From positions 19,405 to 83,404 of the forward strand of contig JAGBXW010000072.1 in the NCBI GenBank assembly GCA_017629095.1: a stretch of 64,000 nt of DNA, given 5' to 3'. Below the pieces are notes generated by a model. It searched no databases, was not told the origin of the DNA, and saw only the letters and a program-made list of their open reading frames with translations. Positions 1 through 7,978 of the stretch are shown in pieces. The position numbers and the translations under genes were made by a program. This stretch comes from Treponema sp. Its GTDB lineage: Bacteria; Spirochaetota; Spirochaetia; Treponematales; Treponemataceae. Each line of letters opens with the position of its first letter. Position 1 is the stretch's first letter.

Positions 1-293
1 ATGTGCTAACCAAGACTACATATGTTTTAGTAACTTTGTTTTTTGTGGCCACCTTTATCTTGGCCTTTATCAATAAGGCTCCTTCTGTTCATTCCTTGGA
101 TGCCGCCGCTGCCCAAGAAGAAGCAACTGGAGCTGGTAGCTTCTGGTTGGATGAAGAAACAACAAGTGATGCCGCTGCTGAGGTAGTTGAAACTGCTGAT
201 ACAGAGGCTGTAGAGGTTGAGAGTGCCGAAGCAACTGAACCTGTAGCTGTTGAAGAAGTTGTTACTGAAGCTCCTGCTGATGCAGCACTGTAA
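1..293 (+). CDS. secG: Preprotein translocase subunit SecG, C-terminal part
   Basis: SecG is the small auxiliary subunit of the SecYEG inner-membrane channel. The window opens inside the gene: bases 1-2 complete an Asn codon, giving the junction NVLTKTTY that precedes the second membrane helix of SecG. A hydrophobic segment (about residues 6-24 of the visible part) follows, then a long Ala/Glu/Thr-rich acidic tail. Such tails are common in SecG but do not diagnose it. The GTG at base 3 is therefore probably an internal Val codon rather than the start. The N-terminal helix lies outside the window. The identification rests on this one motif and the general architecture. Confidence 0.75.
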   Translation, partial: VLTKTTYVLVTLFFVATFILAFINKAPSVHSLDAAAAQEEATGAGSFWLDEETTSDAAAEVVETADTEAVEVESAEATEPVAVEEVVTEAPADAAL

Positions 294-329
294 ACAGGAG
301 ATAATGTAACGATCCTTTATTGATTTTAG

Positions 330-379
330 GCGTGTGTTTTATGTCATCAACCTTTCTTGGTTTTGATGGAAACACACGC
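330..379. other. Long inverted repeat (hairpin) downstream of secG
   Basis: GCGTGTGTTT at 330-339 pairs perfectly with AAACACACGC at 370-379. An inner arm (CATCAACC with GGTTTTGATG) extends the stem. No U-tract follows on either strand, so it is not a classical terminator. It may be an mRNA 3' stability or processing element. Confidence 0.5.
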
Positions 380-442
380 TGAAAAATCCAACAGAATCAA
401 TCTCCAGTTCCGGTATAAATATTTGTAGAAAACTGGTGAAAA

Positions 443-853
443 ATGCGTGTTATAATCCTTCATTTTCTTGATATCCAATCAAAACATAATAATGCAATAG
501 TGAAAGCTCTTTCTGATGGAGCTGCTGGTAGTGGCCACCTTGTAGATGTGGTGGATGGAAATCGTTCCACAGATACACTGAGACTGACACCCTACGAATA
601 TGTGGTGATTTTAAGTCCCAGTTATGGCTTGTTCAAGGGAAAGATTCCTGCCCGTGTGACTGAAGTGCTTTCCTCCTGTGGTAATCTTACAGGCAAAAAA
701 GGTGCAGCATTTGTTACCAAGGCTCTGTTTTCAGCACCTTCAGCAAATCAGGTTTTGATGAAGGCCATGGAAAAGGAAGGCATGGTGGTAAACGATTTTA
801 ATATAATTGGAGATTTTGAGCAGGCTTGTGTAGTCGGCTCTCGCTTAGGTTAG
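443..853 (+). CDS. Flavodoxin-like domain protein
   Basis: A 136-residue cytosolic protein. It starts with a beta strand (MRVIILHF) followed by SKHNNAIVKAL, and a second core strand YVVILSPSYG sits near residues 52-61. That layout resembles flavodoxin-fold proteins, where Ser-Pro-Ser/Thr-Tyr-Gly contacts the isoalloxazine ring. The canonical T/S-x-T-G-x-T phosphate loop is not present at the N-terminus, so FMN binding is uncertain. It lies just upstream of the J-domain gene (7-base gap) and is probably co-transcribed with it and map. No better ribosome-binding site for another start was seen. Confidence 0.55.
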   Translation: MRVIILHFLDIQSKHNNAIVKALSDGAAGSGHLVDVVDGNRSTDTLRLTPYEYVVILSPSYGLFKGKIPARVTEVLSSCGNLTGKKGAAFVTKALFSAPSANQVLMKAMEKEGMVVNDFNIIGDFEQACVVGSRLG

Positions 854-860
854 GCTGAAT

Positions 861-1676
861 TTGGAAAATTGTTATCAGATTTTAGGGGTTCATCCCACAG
901 CGTCAGCCGCAGAAATTAAACGAGCCTACAGAAAAAAAGCAAAAGAACTTCATCCCGATACAATAGATGCCGCTGATTTGTCCAAGGAGCAAATAGAAGC
1001 CTTTCACCGTTTGGTGCGAGCCTACGAAATTCTCTCTGATTTTCAGCGTCGAGCCATGTTCGATCTGTCTCGTGCTACCCACCACAAGGCGGAGGAGTCA
1101 CGGGGAAATTCCTTTGACTACAGAAAATGGCTTTTAAGCCGAGAAGATCCTGAAAGCAGGGCAAAACTGATTTTCTTTGACTTGCTTCATGGACGAGAAG
1201 ATGAATCAGTAGAAGAGTACGTCCGCATGTGTCGTGAAGTTGCTGATTTTAGCTTGGCAAAATGGTTTTGTCGAGAAGACTTTATGGACTATGGCTTTAT
1301 CTTGTGCGAGGAATTGATTCTTCGTTCCCGATTTTATGATGCATCTTTGCTGGTTACTAAAATTATTGCCATGGAAAAGACTTTTTCGTACTTTCGCCAC
1401 TTTTTTCCAGAAGTTTTAATTTTGGCTCGAAACTTGTGGCTAAATCAGCTGGAAGGACACGTGTCCGATGAGCTGGCACTGGACGCTTGGGAGGCCGCAC
1501 TGGAGTTGGCCCTGAGTCCCAAGGATGATGCAGCATTGTTGGTGCGGATGGCTGGAGCCTATTTCCGTATGGATGATACATATACCGCAGGTGTTTGTCT
1601 CGATGAGGCTATGCGGTTAGATAAAAAGGTGCGGGTTCCCGCCCTGTTGAAAAAAAGCATGTTGGAGGAAAGATGA
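861..1676 (+). CDS. J-domain (DnaJ-like) protein
   Basis: The protein begins with a J domain (residues 2-70). Helix II, KRAYRKKAKELHPD, carries the HPD tripeptide (residues 32-34) needed to stimulate DnaK ATPase. The zinc-finger and substrate-binding regions of true DnaJ are absent. The remaining 200 residues are helical and not assigned to a family here. It is therefore a specialised co-chaperone rather than DnaJ. The start is TTG at 861, the only start that keeps the whole J domain. The stop overlaps the map start (ATGA at 1673), which suggests translational coupling with methionine aminopeptidase. Confidence 0.8.
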   Translation: MENCYQILGVHPTASAAEIKRAYRKKAKELHPDTIDAADLSKEQIEAFHRLVRAYEILSDFQRRAMFDLSRATHHKAEESRGNSFDYRKWLLSREDPESRAKLIFFDLLHGREDESVEEYVRMCREVADFSLAKWFCREDFMDYGFILCEELILRSRFYDASLLVTKIIAMEKTFSYFRHFFPEVLILARNLWLNQLEGHVSDELALDAWEAALELALSPKDDAALLVRMAGAYFRMDDTYTAGVCLDEAMRLDKKVRVPALLKKSMLEER

Positions 1677-2422
1677 TTCGACTTAAAAATGAAATTCAGA
1701 TAGAAGGTATTCGAAAATCCTGCCGCCTGTTGGCAGAAATGTACAAAAGCATTATTCCACAGATTGTAGCAGGCATGTCTACCAAGGATATTGACGACTT
1801 GTGCCTTGAATACATGACTGCTCGTGGGGGAAAGCCTGCGTGGTATCGGGAAAATTTTCCTGGTGCTGCCTGTGTGTCCGTAAACAACGAGGTTATTCAC
1901 GGTGTGCCATCAAAAAAACGCAAGATAAAGGATGGAGATCTTGTTTCCATTGACGTGGGCATCGATTTGAATGGCTACATCAGTGACTCTGCTGTTACCC
2001 TAATGATTGGTAAGGTAAAGCCTGAGTACCAGAAATTGGTGGAAGTAACACGCCAATGTCTTGCAGCTGGAATTGAAGCCTGTAAGGTAGGAAACCGCAT
2101 CAAGGATATTGGTGCTGCCGTGTCCGCCGTGGCAGAAGCTGCTGGTTATGGCGTTGTATACGAATATTGTGGCCACGGTGTAGGCTTAGAGGTTCACGAG
2201 GATCCTTCTGTACCTAACGTGGTGGGACGGGGACCAAACCCACGGATTCAGCCTGGAATGGTGCTGGCCATTGAGCCCATGATTAATCTTGGTGTACCTG
2301 AGGTTGATGTGGCAGAGGATGGTTGGACGGTGATTACTGCCGATGGTAAATTTTCTGCCCACGAGGAACATACGGTAGCCGTATTCAAAGACCACACAGA
2401 AATTCTTACCCTGAGAGATTAA
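1673..2422 (+). CDS. map: Type I methionine aminopeptidase
   Basis: Removes the initiator methionine from nascent proteins in the cytosol, using a two-metal centre. The 249-residue length is typical of bacterial type I enzymes. Metal ligands are visible in family order: IDVG and SDSA for the two Asp, GHGVG for the His, IEPM for the first Glu, and EEHTV for the last Glu. The N-terminus (IRLKNEIQIEGIRKSC) matches the family. It overlaps the preceding J-domain gene by four bases, so the two are probably one transcript. Confidence 0.96.
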   Translation: MIRLKNEIQIEGIRKSCRLLAEMYKSIIPQIVAGMSTKDIDDLCLEYMTARGGKPAWYRENFPGAACVSVNNEVIHGVPSKKRKIKDGDLVSIDVGIDLNGYISDSAVTLMIGKVKPEYQKLVEVTRQCLAAGIEACKVGNRIKDIGAAVSAVAEAAGYGVVYEYCGHGVGLEVHEDPSVPNVVGRGPNPRIQPGMVLAIEPMINLGVPEVDVAEDGWTVITADGKFSAHEEHTVAVFKDHTEILTLRD

Positions 2423-2512
2423 ATTTTTCTTAAATCTTTTGTAACGATTTTCCTCAAAATTTGTATTTCACTATAGGATGTGTTAATTTTTAATAAGTAG
2501 TGTAGAGCAAGG

Positions 2513-2560
2513 GATTCTTTTTCTCTCGTTTGTGTATCATGTTGAATGGGAAAAAGAATC
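2513..2560. promoter_or_regulatory. Inverted repeat in the htrA leader
   Basis: GATTCTTTTTC at 2513-2523 and GAAAAAGAATC at 2550-2560 form a perfect 11-bp stem with a 26-base loop. It ends 10 bases before the TGGAGG ribosome-binding site (2571-2576) of the HtrA gene. It could fold in the 5' leader and influence translation or transcription of this stress protease. The role is inferred from position only. Confidence 0.4.
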
Positions 2561-2585
2561 TTTTGTCTATTGGAGGTTTATTTTT

Positions 2586-4064
2586 ATGAAACGACGAACA
2601 AAATATCTGGCAGGTGTAGCATTTGCCACCCTCTTATCATTCTTGTTGTTTTCCTTTTCCTGTAGTTCTTCAGAAGGAAAATCTGCCAATACAGCTTTTG
2701 CAGATACTGCTCCTGCTGTTGCCATTGCAAAAGATTCCTTGGCGGTGGCAGAGGCCATGCAAAATGTGTTCCGATCAGTTTCTAGTGGCGTACTGCCCAG
2801 CATTGTGGAAATTGATGTAATTGAAAAGAAAACTGTTACAACTCCTGCCATGGGCTGGCCCTTTAACTTTTTCTTTGGCCAAGAAGGTGAAGGAGAAGGT
2901 CAGACTCGGGAATACGAGCAGTCTGGTCTTGGCTCTGGGGTAATTGTAAGAAAAAATGGCGATACCTATTACGCCTTAACCAATAACCACGTGGCAGGTT
3001 CTGCCAATGAGATTTCCGTTCGCCTTTCCGACGATCGTACCTTTGAAGCAAAGTTGGTAGGTAAGGATGAGCGAATGGACATTGCCTTGGTTTCTTTTGA
3101 GACCGAGAATGAGAATATTCCTGTGGCGGTGTTGGGAGATTCCGACACGGTGCAGACTGGCGACATCTGCTTTGCTATGGGAACTCCACTGGGATATTAC
3201 GCTTCTGTAACCCAGGGAATTGTTAGTGCAACTGGTCGTTCCGGAAACGGAATTGGCAATATCAGCGACTTCATTCAGACGGATGCAGCCATCAATCAAG
3301 GTAACTCCGGTGGTGCTCTGGTAAATATTTACGGTGAGGTAATTGGAATCAACACATGGATAGCATCTCAATCTGGTGGATCCCAGGGATTGGGCTTTGC
3401 GATTCCCATTAACAACGTAAAGAAGGCCATCGATTCATTCATCGAAACAGGTAAGGTAACTTACGGCTGGATGGGTGTTTCTCTGGTGGACATTACCAAC
3501 GAGTACAAGGAAGCTTTGGGTGTTGGTCGCCGTGTGGGTGCCTTTGCATCCCAGATTTTCATCGGCTCTCCTGCTCAAAAGGCTGGAATGCAGGCTGGTG
3601 ACTTTGTAATCAAGTTGAACGGCCATGATGTTCGATCTGTGGATCAGTTGGTGCGGGAAGTAGGCGATTTGACGGTGGGCGAAACTGCTGACTTTGTGGT
3701 TTTGCGTGGTGGTAAGGAAGTTTCCTTGGAAGTGAAGATTGAAAATCGCAATGAGGAACTGGTGGCCGATAATTCAAAGTTGTGGCCAGGATTTATTGCC
3801 GCACCGCTCAATGATGCTGCTCGCAAGCAGTTGCAGTTGACAGAGGATAAGGTGAAGGGCGTGGTAGTTACCAATGTCCAGCCAAAGTCCCCTGCAGCTG
3901 CCATGAGATTGCAAAACGGAGATGTTATTACTGCTGTAAATGGCAAGGAAGTGGCATCTTTGGAAGATTTCTATAGTTTGTTGGATCTTTCTGGTAATAA
4001 GGAAATTTGGTTCGACGTATACAACGAGGGTCATACTATTTCCACTGGAAGATACAAGCTGTAG
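2586..4064 (+). CDS. HtrA/DegP-family periplasmic serine protease
   Basis: An envelope quality-control protease. The start is ATG 2586, nine bases after TGGAGG; the in-frame ORF extending upstream has no ribosome-binding site. The protein has 492 residues. An N-terminal membrane segment ends in LLFSFSC (Cys26), so it may be a lipoprotein. Catalytic residues are visible: His135 (TNNHVAG), Asp165 (RMDIAL) and Ser241 (QGNSGGAL). Two PDZ domains follow (about 280-375 and 395-490, with SPAQKAGMQAGD and SPAAAMRLQNGD). The domain order is that of DegP/DegQ. It is monocistronic, with a leader inverted repeat upstream and a terminator downstream. Confidence 0.93.
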   Translation: MKRRTKYLAGVAFATLLSFLLFSFSCSSSEGKSANTAFADTAPAVAIAKDSLAVAEAMQNVFRSVSSGVLPSIVEIDVIEKKTVTTPAMGWPFNFFFGQEGEGEGQTREYEQSGLGSGVIVRKNGDTYYALTNNHVAGSANEISVRLSDDRTFEAKLVGKDERMDIALVSFETENENIPVAVLGDSDTVQTGDICFAMGTPLGYYASVTQGIVSATGRSGNGIGNISDFIQTDAAINQGNSGGALVNIYGEVIGINTWIASQSGGSQGLGFAIPINNVKKAIDSFIETGKVTYGWMGVSLVDITNEYKEALGVGRRVGAFASQIFIGSPAQKAGMQAGDFVIKLNGHDVRSVDQLVREVGDLTVGETADFVVLRGGKEVSLEVKIENRNEELVADNSKLWPGFIAAPLNDAARKQLQLTEDKVKGVVVTNVQPKSPAAAMRLQNGDVITAVNGKEVASLEDFYSLLDLSGNKEIWFDVYNEGHTISTGRYKL

Positions 4065-4094
4065 TCCCGAATAGGGTATAAGAGATTGAATCAG

Positions 4095-4126
4095 CCCGAC
4101 TCAAGTATTTTGGGTCGGGTTTTTTA
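4095..4126 (+). terminator. Rho-independent terminator of htrA
   Basis: CCCGACTCAA pairs with TTGGGTCGGG (one mismatch), followed by TTTTTTT. Confidence 0.85.
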
Positions 4127-4130
4127 TTTT

Positions 4131-4170
4131 AAAAAAAGGTGAAGCCTTTTTGTTGTAAGCTTCACCTTTT
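4131..4170 (-). terminator. Terminator of the S1-domain gene
   Basis: AAAAGGTGAAGC at 4134-4145 pairs with GCTTCACCTTTT at 4159-4170. The run of A at 4131-4137 gives a U-tract on the minus strand. Confidence 0.85.
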
Positions 4171-4177
4171 CTAGGAT

Positions 4178-5287
4178 TTATTTTTTCTTTAACAATGCAG
4201 CAAAGGGATTGTAGGTATCCCCATCATCTTTTTGGCTTCCAAGGTATTTTTCTGTGTCCTTGTCCTGCTGACTACTGGTGGCAGAGCGAAGACTGATTCG
4301 TCTTTCTTCTGAGTCCACTGCTTTAATGGCCACATCCATGGAATCTCCTGCCTTGTACTTTACCCTCAGATTGGTGTTTCTGTTTTCACCTTGGAGCTCG
4401 GAAATGTGCAAAAGCCCGTCCACTCCAGGTTCCAAGGTAATAAAAAGACCAAAGTCTGCAACTCGAGCAATTGCTCCAGTATGCTTGGAATCAACAGGAT
4501 ATTTGTCTGCCACTGTGTCCCAGGGATCTGACATAAGGGCTTTGAGACTTACAGAAACCCGCTCCTTGTCCCAGTCGGTGGAAATAACTTCTACTTCAAC
4601 CTCTTGTCCCACTGACAATACTTCTGAAATATCTGCTACACGTCCACGGCCCACCTGGGAAATAGGAAGCAATGCCTTAAATCCACCAATGTCCACAAAG
4701 GCACCAAAGCTCTGGAGGGATTCAACCTTGCCCGTAACCACCTGGCCGACGGAAATGTTTTTACTGATGTCTGTCAGCTGCTGACGATGCTCTTCTTCTA
4801 GAACTACACGGTTTGAAACGAGAATATTCTTGCCGTTTTCCTTGTATTCTTGAATCTTGAAGGAAAGTACACGGCCAATGTAGGCAGAAGGCTCTTCCTT
4901 CTGGCGAAAGCCCATCTGGGAATAGGGACAAAAGGCCCTGACATTTCCCAGCTTGATTTCAAATCCACCCTTGATTTCCTTTTCTACCTTGCCTTCCACT
5001 GGAATGCCGCTTTTCCAAGCCTGCTCTAGCATGGAGGTGTCTCCCTTGCCCTGGGAAAGCTTGTCGGCAGCCAGCTTGGTGGTAAATCGCATTTCTCCAT
5101 TTCGCTCTCCCATGAAGAAGGCTGAAATAGTGTCTCCTTCTTGCAAAGAACAGTTTCCATCTTTATCAAGAAATTCTGTTTTATCGATGATGCCCTCACT
5201 TTTGGCATTCAAGTCAATAAAAACGCAATCGTTTGTGATTGCAACAATTTGGGCCTTAATTTCCTGCCCAGGAATAATTTTATTCAT
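4178..5287 (-). CDS. S1 RNA-binding domain protein (S1-like)
   Basis: A 369-residue cytosolic protein made of four S1 OB-fold repeats, starting at about residues 5, 75, 165 and 255. The clearest repeats are VTGKVESLQSFGAFVDIGG and the last one, GAIARVADFGLFITLEPG followed by GLLHISEL. Multi-S1 proteins of this kind act as ribosomal protein S1 or related RNA-binding translation factors. It is shorter than proteobacterial S1 (six repeats), so it may be the functional S1 or an accessory paralogue. The C-terminus ends in basic, low-complexity residues (AALLKKK). Its terminator abuts that of htrA, and thrH lies 22 bases upstream, so the two are probably transcribed together. Confidence 0.88.
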   Translation of the reverse strand: MNKIIPGQEIKAQIVAITNDCVFIDLNAKSEGIIDKTEFLDKDGNCSLQEGDTISAFFMGERNGEMRFTTKLAADKLSQGKGDTSMLEQAWKSGIPVEGKVEKEIKGGFEIKLGNVRAFCPYSQMGFRQKEEPSAYIGRVLSFKIQEYKENGKNILVSNRVVLEEEHRQQLTDISKNISVGQVVTGKVESLQSFGAFVDIGGFKALLPISQVGRGRVADISEVLSVGQEVEVEVISTDWDKERVSVSLKALMSDPWDTVADKYPVDSKHTGAIARVADFGLFITLEPGVDGLLHISELQGENRNTNLRVKYKAGDSMDVAIKAVDSEERRISLRSATSSQQDKDTEKYLGSQKDDGDTYNPFAALLKKK

Positions 5288-5309
5288 CTTTTCTCCTCAT
5301 TCTTGTATT

Positions 5310-5915
5310 TTATTTGTTTACAACCTGTTTGATGGCCTCCAACAACTGGTCATATTCTGTAAAGGCAGGAATCTGAGGATGTTCGTCAATGATGTGCTGC
5401 GGTGCACGGAACAAAAATCCTGCCTGGGAAGCGGTAATCATGGCCAAGTCGTTAAAGGAATCTCCAGAGGCGATGGTGTCGTAGCCCATGGAATGAAATC
5501 CCTTGATGGCGTGATACTTGCCGTTGTCCTGTCGCATCTTGTAGCCAGTAATTTTTCCGTCAGGGGCAACCTCTAGCTCGTTGCAGAAGATGGTGGGCAT
5601 TCCCAGCTTTTCCATGAGGGGGGCTGCAAACTGGGTGAAGGTGTCGGAAAGAATAACTACCTGGCTTACCCGTCGTAGCTGGTCTAGAAATTCCTTGGCT
5701 CCAGGCAATGGGTCAATGCGGGCGATGGTGGCCTGAATCTCCTTCAGTCCTAGCTTATGTTCCTCCAAAATGGCAAGACGCTTTTTCATCAGCACATCGT
5801 AGTCGCTGATATCTCTGGTGGTAAGGCGCAATTCAGGAATGCCTGTTTCCTCTGCAAAGGCAATCCAGATTTCTGGTACTAAAACACCTTCTAAATCAAG
5901 ACAAGTTATATACAT
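5310..5915 (-). CDS. thrH: ThrH-type phosphoserine phosphatase / phosphoserine:homoserine phosphotransferase
   Basis: A HAD-superfamily enzyme. ThrH proteins hydrolyse phosphoserine and can transfer its phosphate to homoserine, linking serine and threonine synthesis. Motif I is DLEGVLVPE (nucleophile Asp7), motif II LSDTF, and motif IV GDSFNDLAM. This combination, with Glu in place of Asp in D-x-D, is characteristic of ThrH. The start is ATG 5915, preceded by GAGGA at the correct distance; this removes 19 unconvincing N-terminal residues and leaves about 201, the family length. It lies upstream of the S1-domain gene on the same strand. Confidence 0.9.
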   Translation of the reverse strand: MYITCLDLEGVLVPEIWIAFAEETGIPELRLTTRDISDYDVLMKKRLAILEEHKLGLKEIQATIARIDPLPGAKEFLDQLRRVSQVVILSDTFTQFAAPLMEKLGMPTIFCNELEVAPDGKITGYKMRQDNGKYHAIKGFHSMGYDTIASGDSFNDLAMITASQAGFLFRAPQHIIDEHPQIPAFTEYDQLLEAIKQVVNK

Positions 5916-6038
5916 ATCAATTCCTCGTGTATGGTTTGATTCTTTGGCTAGAATCGAAAAAATCCCTTCCATTGTAGCATAAAACTTGCTGGCTATGCTA
6001 TACTTTTAATGGTAGCTCACAAGGAGGTAGCTTGTTTT

Positions 6039-6668
6039 ATGGAAAATAAACAAACGTTAGGTAACGCTATCAGCAACTTTGAACAGCAGTTTAAGCGGTT
6101 TCAGGATTCTGGCAACAAGCCTCCAGAATTCCTTTTGCCTAAAAAACGTTCTGCAGAAGCCATTGCTCGCCTATCACCTTCTGGCAAACATGCACAGGGA
6201 AAAAAAATTGTGCTACAAACTTATGGTCAGTTTTTGGCTCCAGAACAAAGCTTTGGTGATTATTCTGCCATTGCTCAGCAAATAGAAGATGACAAAAAAC
6301 TTTTAGTACAAGCCTACGACCTTTTTGTAGCCATGGTGGATCTCAATCGGCAGCTAGGGGATGAGCAAACCTTTATCAGCGACTTTACCATAACATCTCC
6401 TTTGACCCAGCGGGAACGATATACTGTGGGGAGGGATTTTGTATACTTGCAGTTTTGGCTCCAGTGGGAGGCCAAGCGAACAGACTATGTGCCAGTGCTT
6501 CGTCTTGCCCGTGGAGCTTCTGGTTGGCAGCTGATTTTTATTCCCAGTGGTAGCTTTTCGTGGACAGACTGGGAGCAGGCGGTAGTTCAGCTACTGGAAG
6601 AAGAATTTTATAAAAATAAGGTGCTGGTGGCCGATGATTCTGACGCTGCGGTGGAGGCGAGAAGCTGA
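6039..6668 (+). CDS. Hypothetical protein
   Basis: Not recognised. The start is ATG 6039 because AAGGAGG (6021-6027) lies at ideal distance; an upstream ATG at 6009 has none. The 209-residue protein is soluble, Gln/Leu-rich and partly helical, with no signal peptide or membrane segment. The C-terminal half (FVYLQFWLQWEAKRTDYVP and following strands) looks like a compact alpha/beta domain. Its last 61 bases overlap the 3' end of the convergent clostripain-like gene, which is unusual. Confidence 0.6.
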   Translation: MENKQTLGNAISNFEQQFKRFQDSGNKPPEFLLPKKRSAEAIARLSPSGKHAQGKKIVLQTYGQFLAPEQSFGDYSAIAQQIEDDKKLLVQAYDLFVAMVDLNRQLGDEQTFISDFTITSPLTQRERYTVGRDFVYLQFWLQWEAKRTDYVPVLRLARGASGWQLIFIPSGSFSWTDWEQAVVQLLEEEFYKNKVLVADDSDAAVEARS

Positions 6669-7978
6669 CAAATGAGCTGAGGAAAGGTGGTCTCACGGTG
6701 CATACGCAATGAGGGTACTGTGGCAGAATCCATGGTGTAGAATTCATATTGTTCTTGTGTGTGGGGCCAACAGATGCCAAGTCCCTGTAATTTACCTTGG
6801 AATCTATTGGTGGCGTTGTTGCAGATGACGAGGTGCTCCAGCTGGGTTAAAAGTTCCTGGGACAAGAGACGAATCTGCCGGGAAAGGGAAGGGGTATTTA
6901 AGATGGCATTTGTAATTTCCCTCAAATCGATATATTCGGTGTATACGATATCATAGGAAGTACAACTTTGGCGAAGGGATTGAACTGCCGCCCACTCTTC
7001 CATCGAGGCATTGCTCAGGGAGTCTGTCCATTGGGTGAAAGTGATACGGAAGCTGGGCAGACTTTCTGTTGCTATGGCGGAGTAGGAGATGCTGGTGACG
7101 GTGTTCACATAGAATTCCCTGAAGGACTCCACCGAGACCAGGGCGAATTCTCGGTCTGTTATGGCAGGTGTTTTTGTAAGATGGGAAAGAATCGCTTTGT
7201 AGTTGCTACCAGTTCCGGGGACGTTGGCTTGGGAGCCGACAATGTAGGTTGCCTCGTGTTCCAGTTGCCACACTGTCTCCAACATCTGCATGAGACAGGC
7301 ATCGAATTGTAGTAGTTGAAGTGGTTTTCCCGTGGCTTTGCGGTGTTTTTGTAGGATTTCACCCAGTGACTGGATGGTTGTCTTTGCTAGATACCCAGTG
7401 GAATAGTCGTGGACAACGCCACGTTTTGAATTGGTTGCCGCTGGTATGGTTGTTCCTGTACCATCGTCTGGTAGGAGTGGAGGTTGCAGAAATGCTCCTT
7501 CCGGGTAGACTCCTGTACCATGGCTCCATAGTACTAGAGCTGTGTTCCGTGCCGGGTAATGGGTGTTTGCCAAGGTCAAAAAATCCAGTAAAGTTGAGGG
7601 ATTCGTCATGTCAAGTTCTCCATATTCCTTGACAATATCATCGTTGAGAGAGCCTTCCTTTGTTATGTAAAGAAGCCGAGTGTCCGTCCAGTCGCCATTT
7701 GTTTTGTCATAGCCAGGAGACCGATCCAGTAGAACGAGAATGTTCACATCTTCTGTGGAGCCAACCTCCTTCATGTCCATGATGTTCTGTATAGCGAATC
7801 GCTCCAAATTGTTATCTGCTGCCATGTATACCAGATAGTTCCATTGGGCGGTGCTGTCTCGTCCCAGCTGATGACGGTAGGCGCTTTCCCCAGCCTCCTG
7901 CTGCACCGGCTGCGAGCATGACAACAGCAGTATCAACACAGAAATATAACAGACCAGTTGAATCTGAACACCGCTCAT
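6608..7978 (-). CDS. Clostripain-family (C11) cysteine peptidase, predicted lipoprotein
   Basis: A secreted peptidase of family C11, whose members usually cleave after Arg or Lys. The N-terminal signal peptide ends in LLLSC (Cys21), a good lipobox. The core begins WNYLVYMAADNNLE (about 46-59), the hallmark N-terminal strand of C11. The catalytic His is His153 in LWSHGTG and the nucleophile is Cys228 in FDACLM. Length is 456 residues. The start overlaps the stop of the upstream serine hydrolase (ATGA at 7975-7978), so it is the last gene of a minus-strand operon of exported proteins. It reads intact. Substrate and physiological role are unknown. Confidence 0.88.
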   Translation of the reverse strand: MSGVQIQLVCYISVLILLLSCSQPVQQEAGESAYRHQLGRDSTAQWNYLVYMAADNNLERFAIQNIMDMKEVGSTEDVNILVLLDRSPGYDKTNGDWTDTRLLYITKEGSLNDDIVKEYGELDMTNPSTLLDFLTLANTHYPARNTALVLWSHGTGVYPEGAFLQPPLLPDDGTGTTIPAATNSKRGVVHDYSTGYLAKTTIQSLGEILQKHRKATGKPLQLLQFDACLMQMLETVWQLEHEATYIVGSQANVPGTGSNYKAILSHLTKTPAITDREFALVSVESFREFYVNTVTSISYSAIATESLPSFRITFTQWTDSLSNASMEEWAAVQSLRQSCTSYDIVYTEYIDLREITNAILNTPSLSRQIRLLSQELLTQLEHLVICNNATNRFQGKLQGLGICWPHTQEQYEFYTMDSATVPSLRMHRETTFPQLICQLLASTAASESSATSTLFL

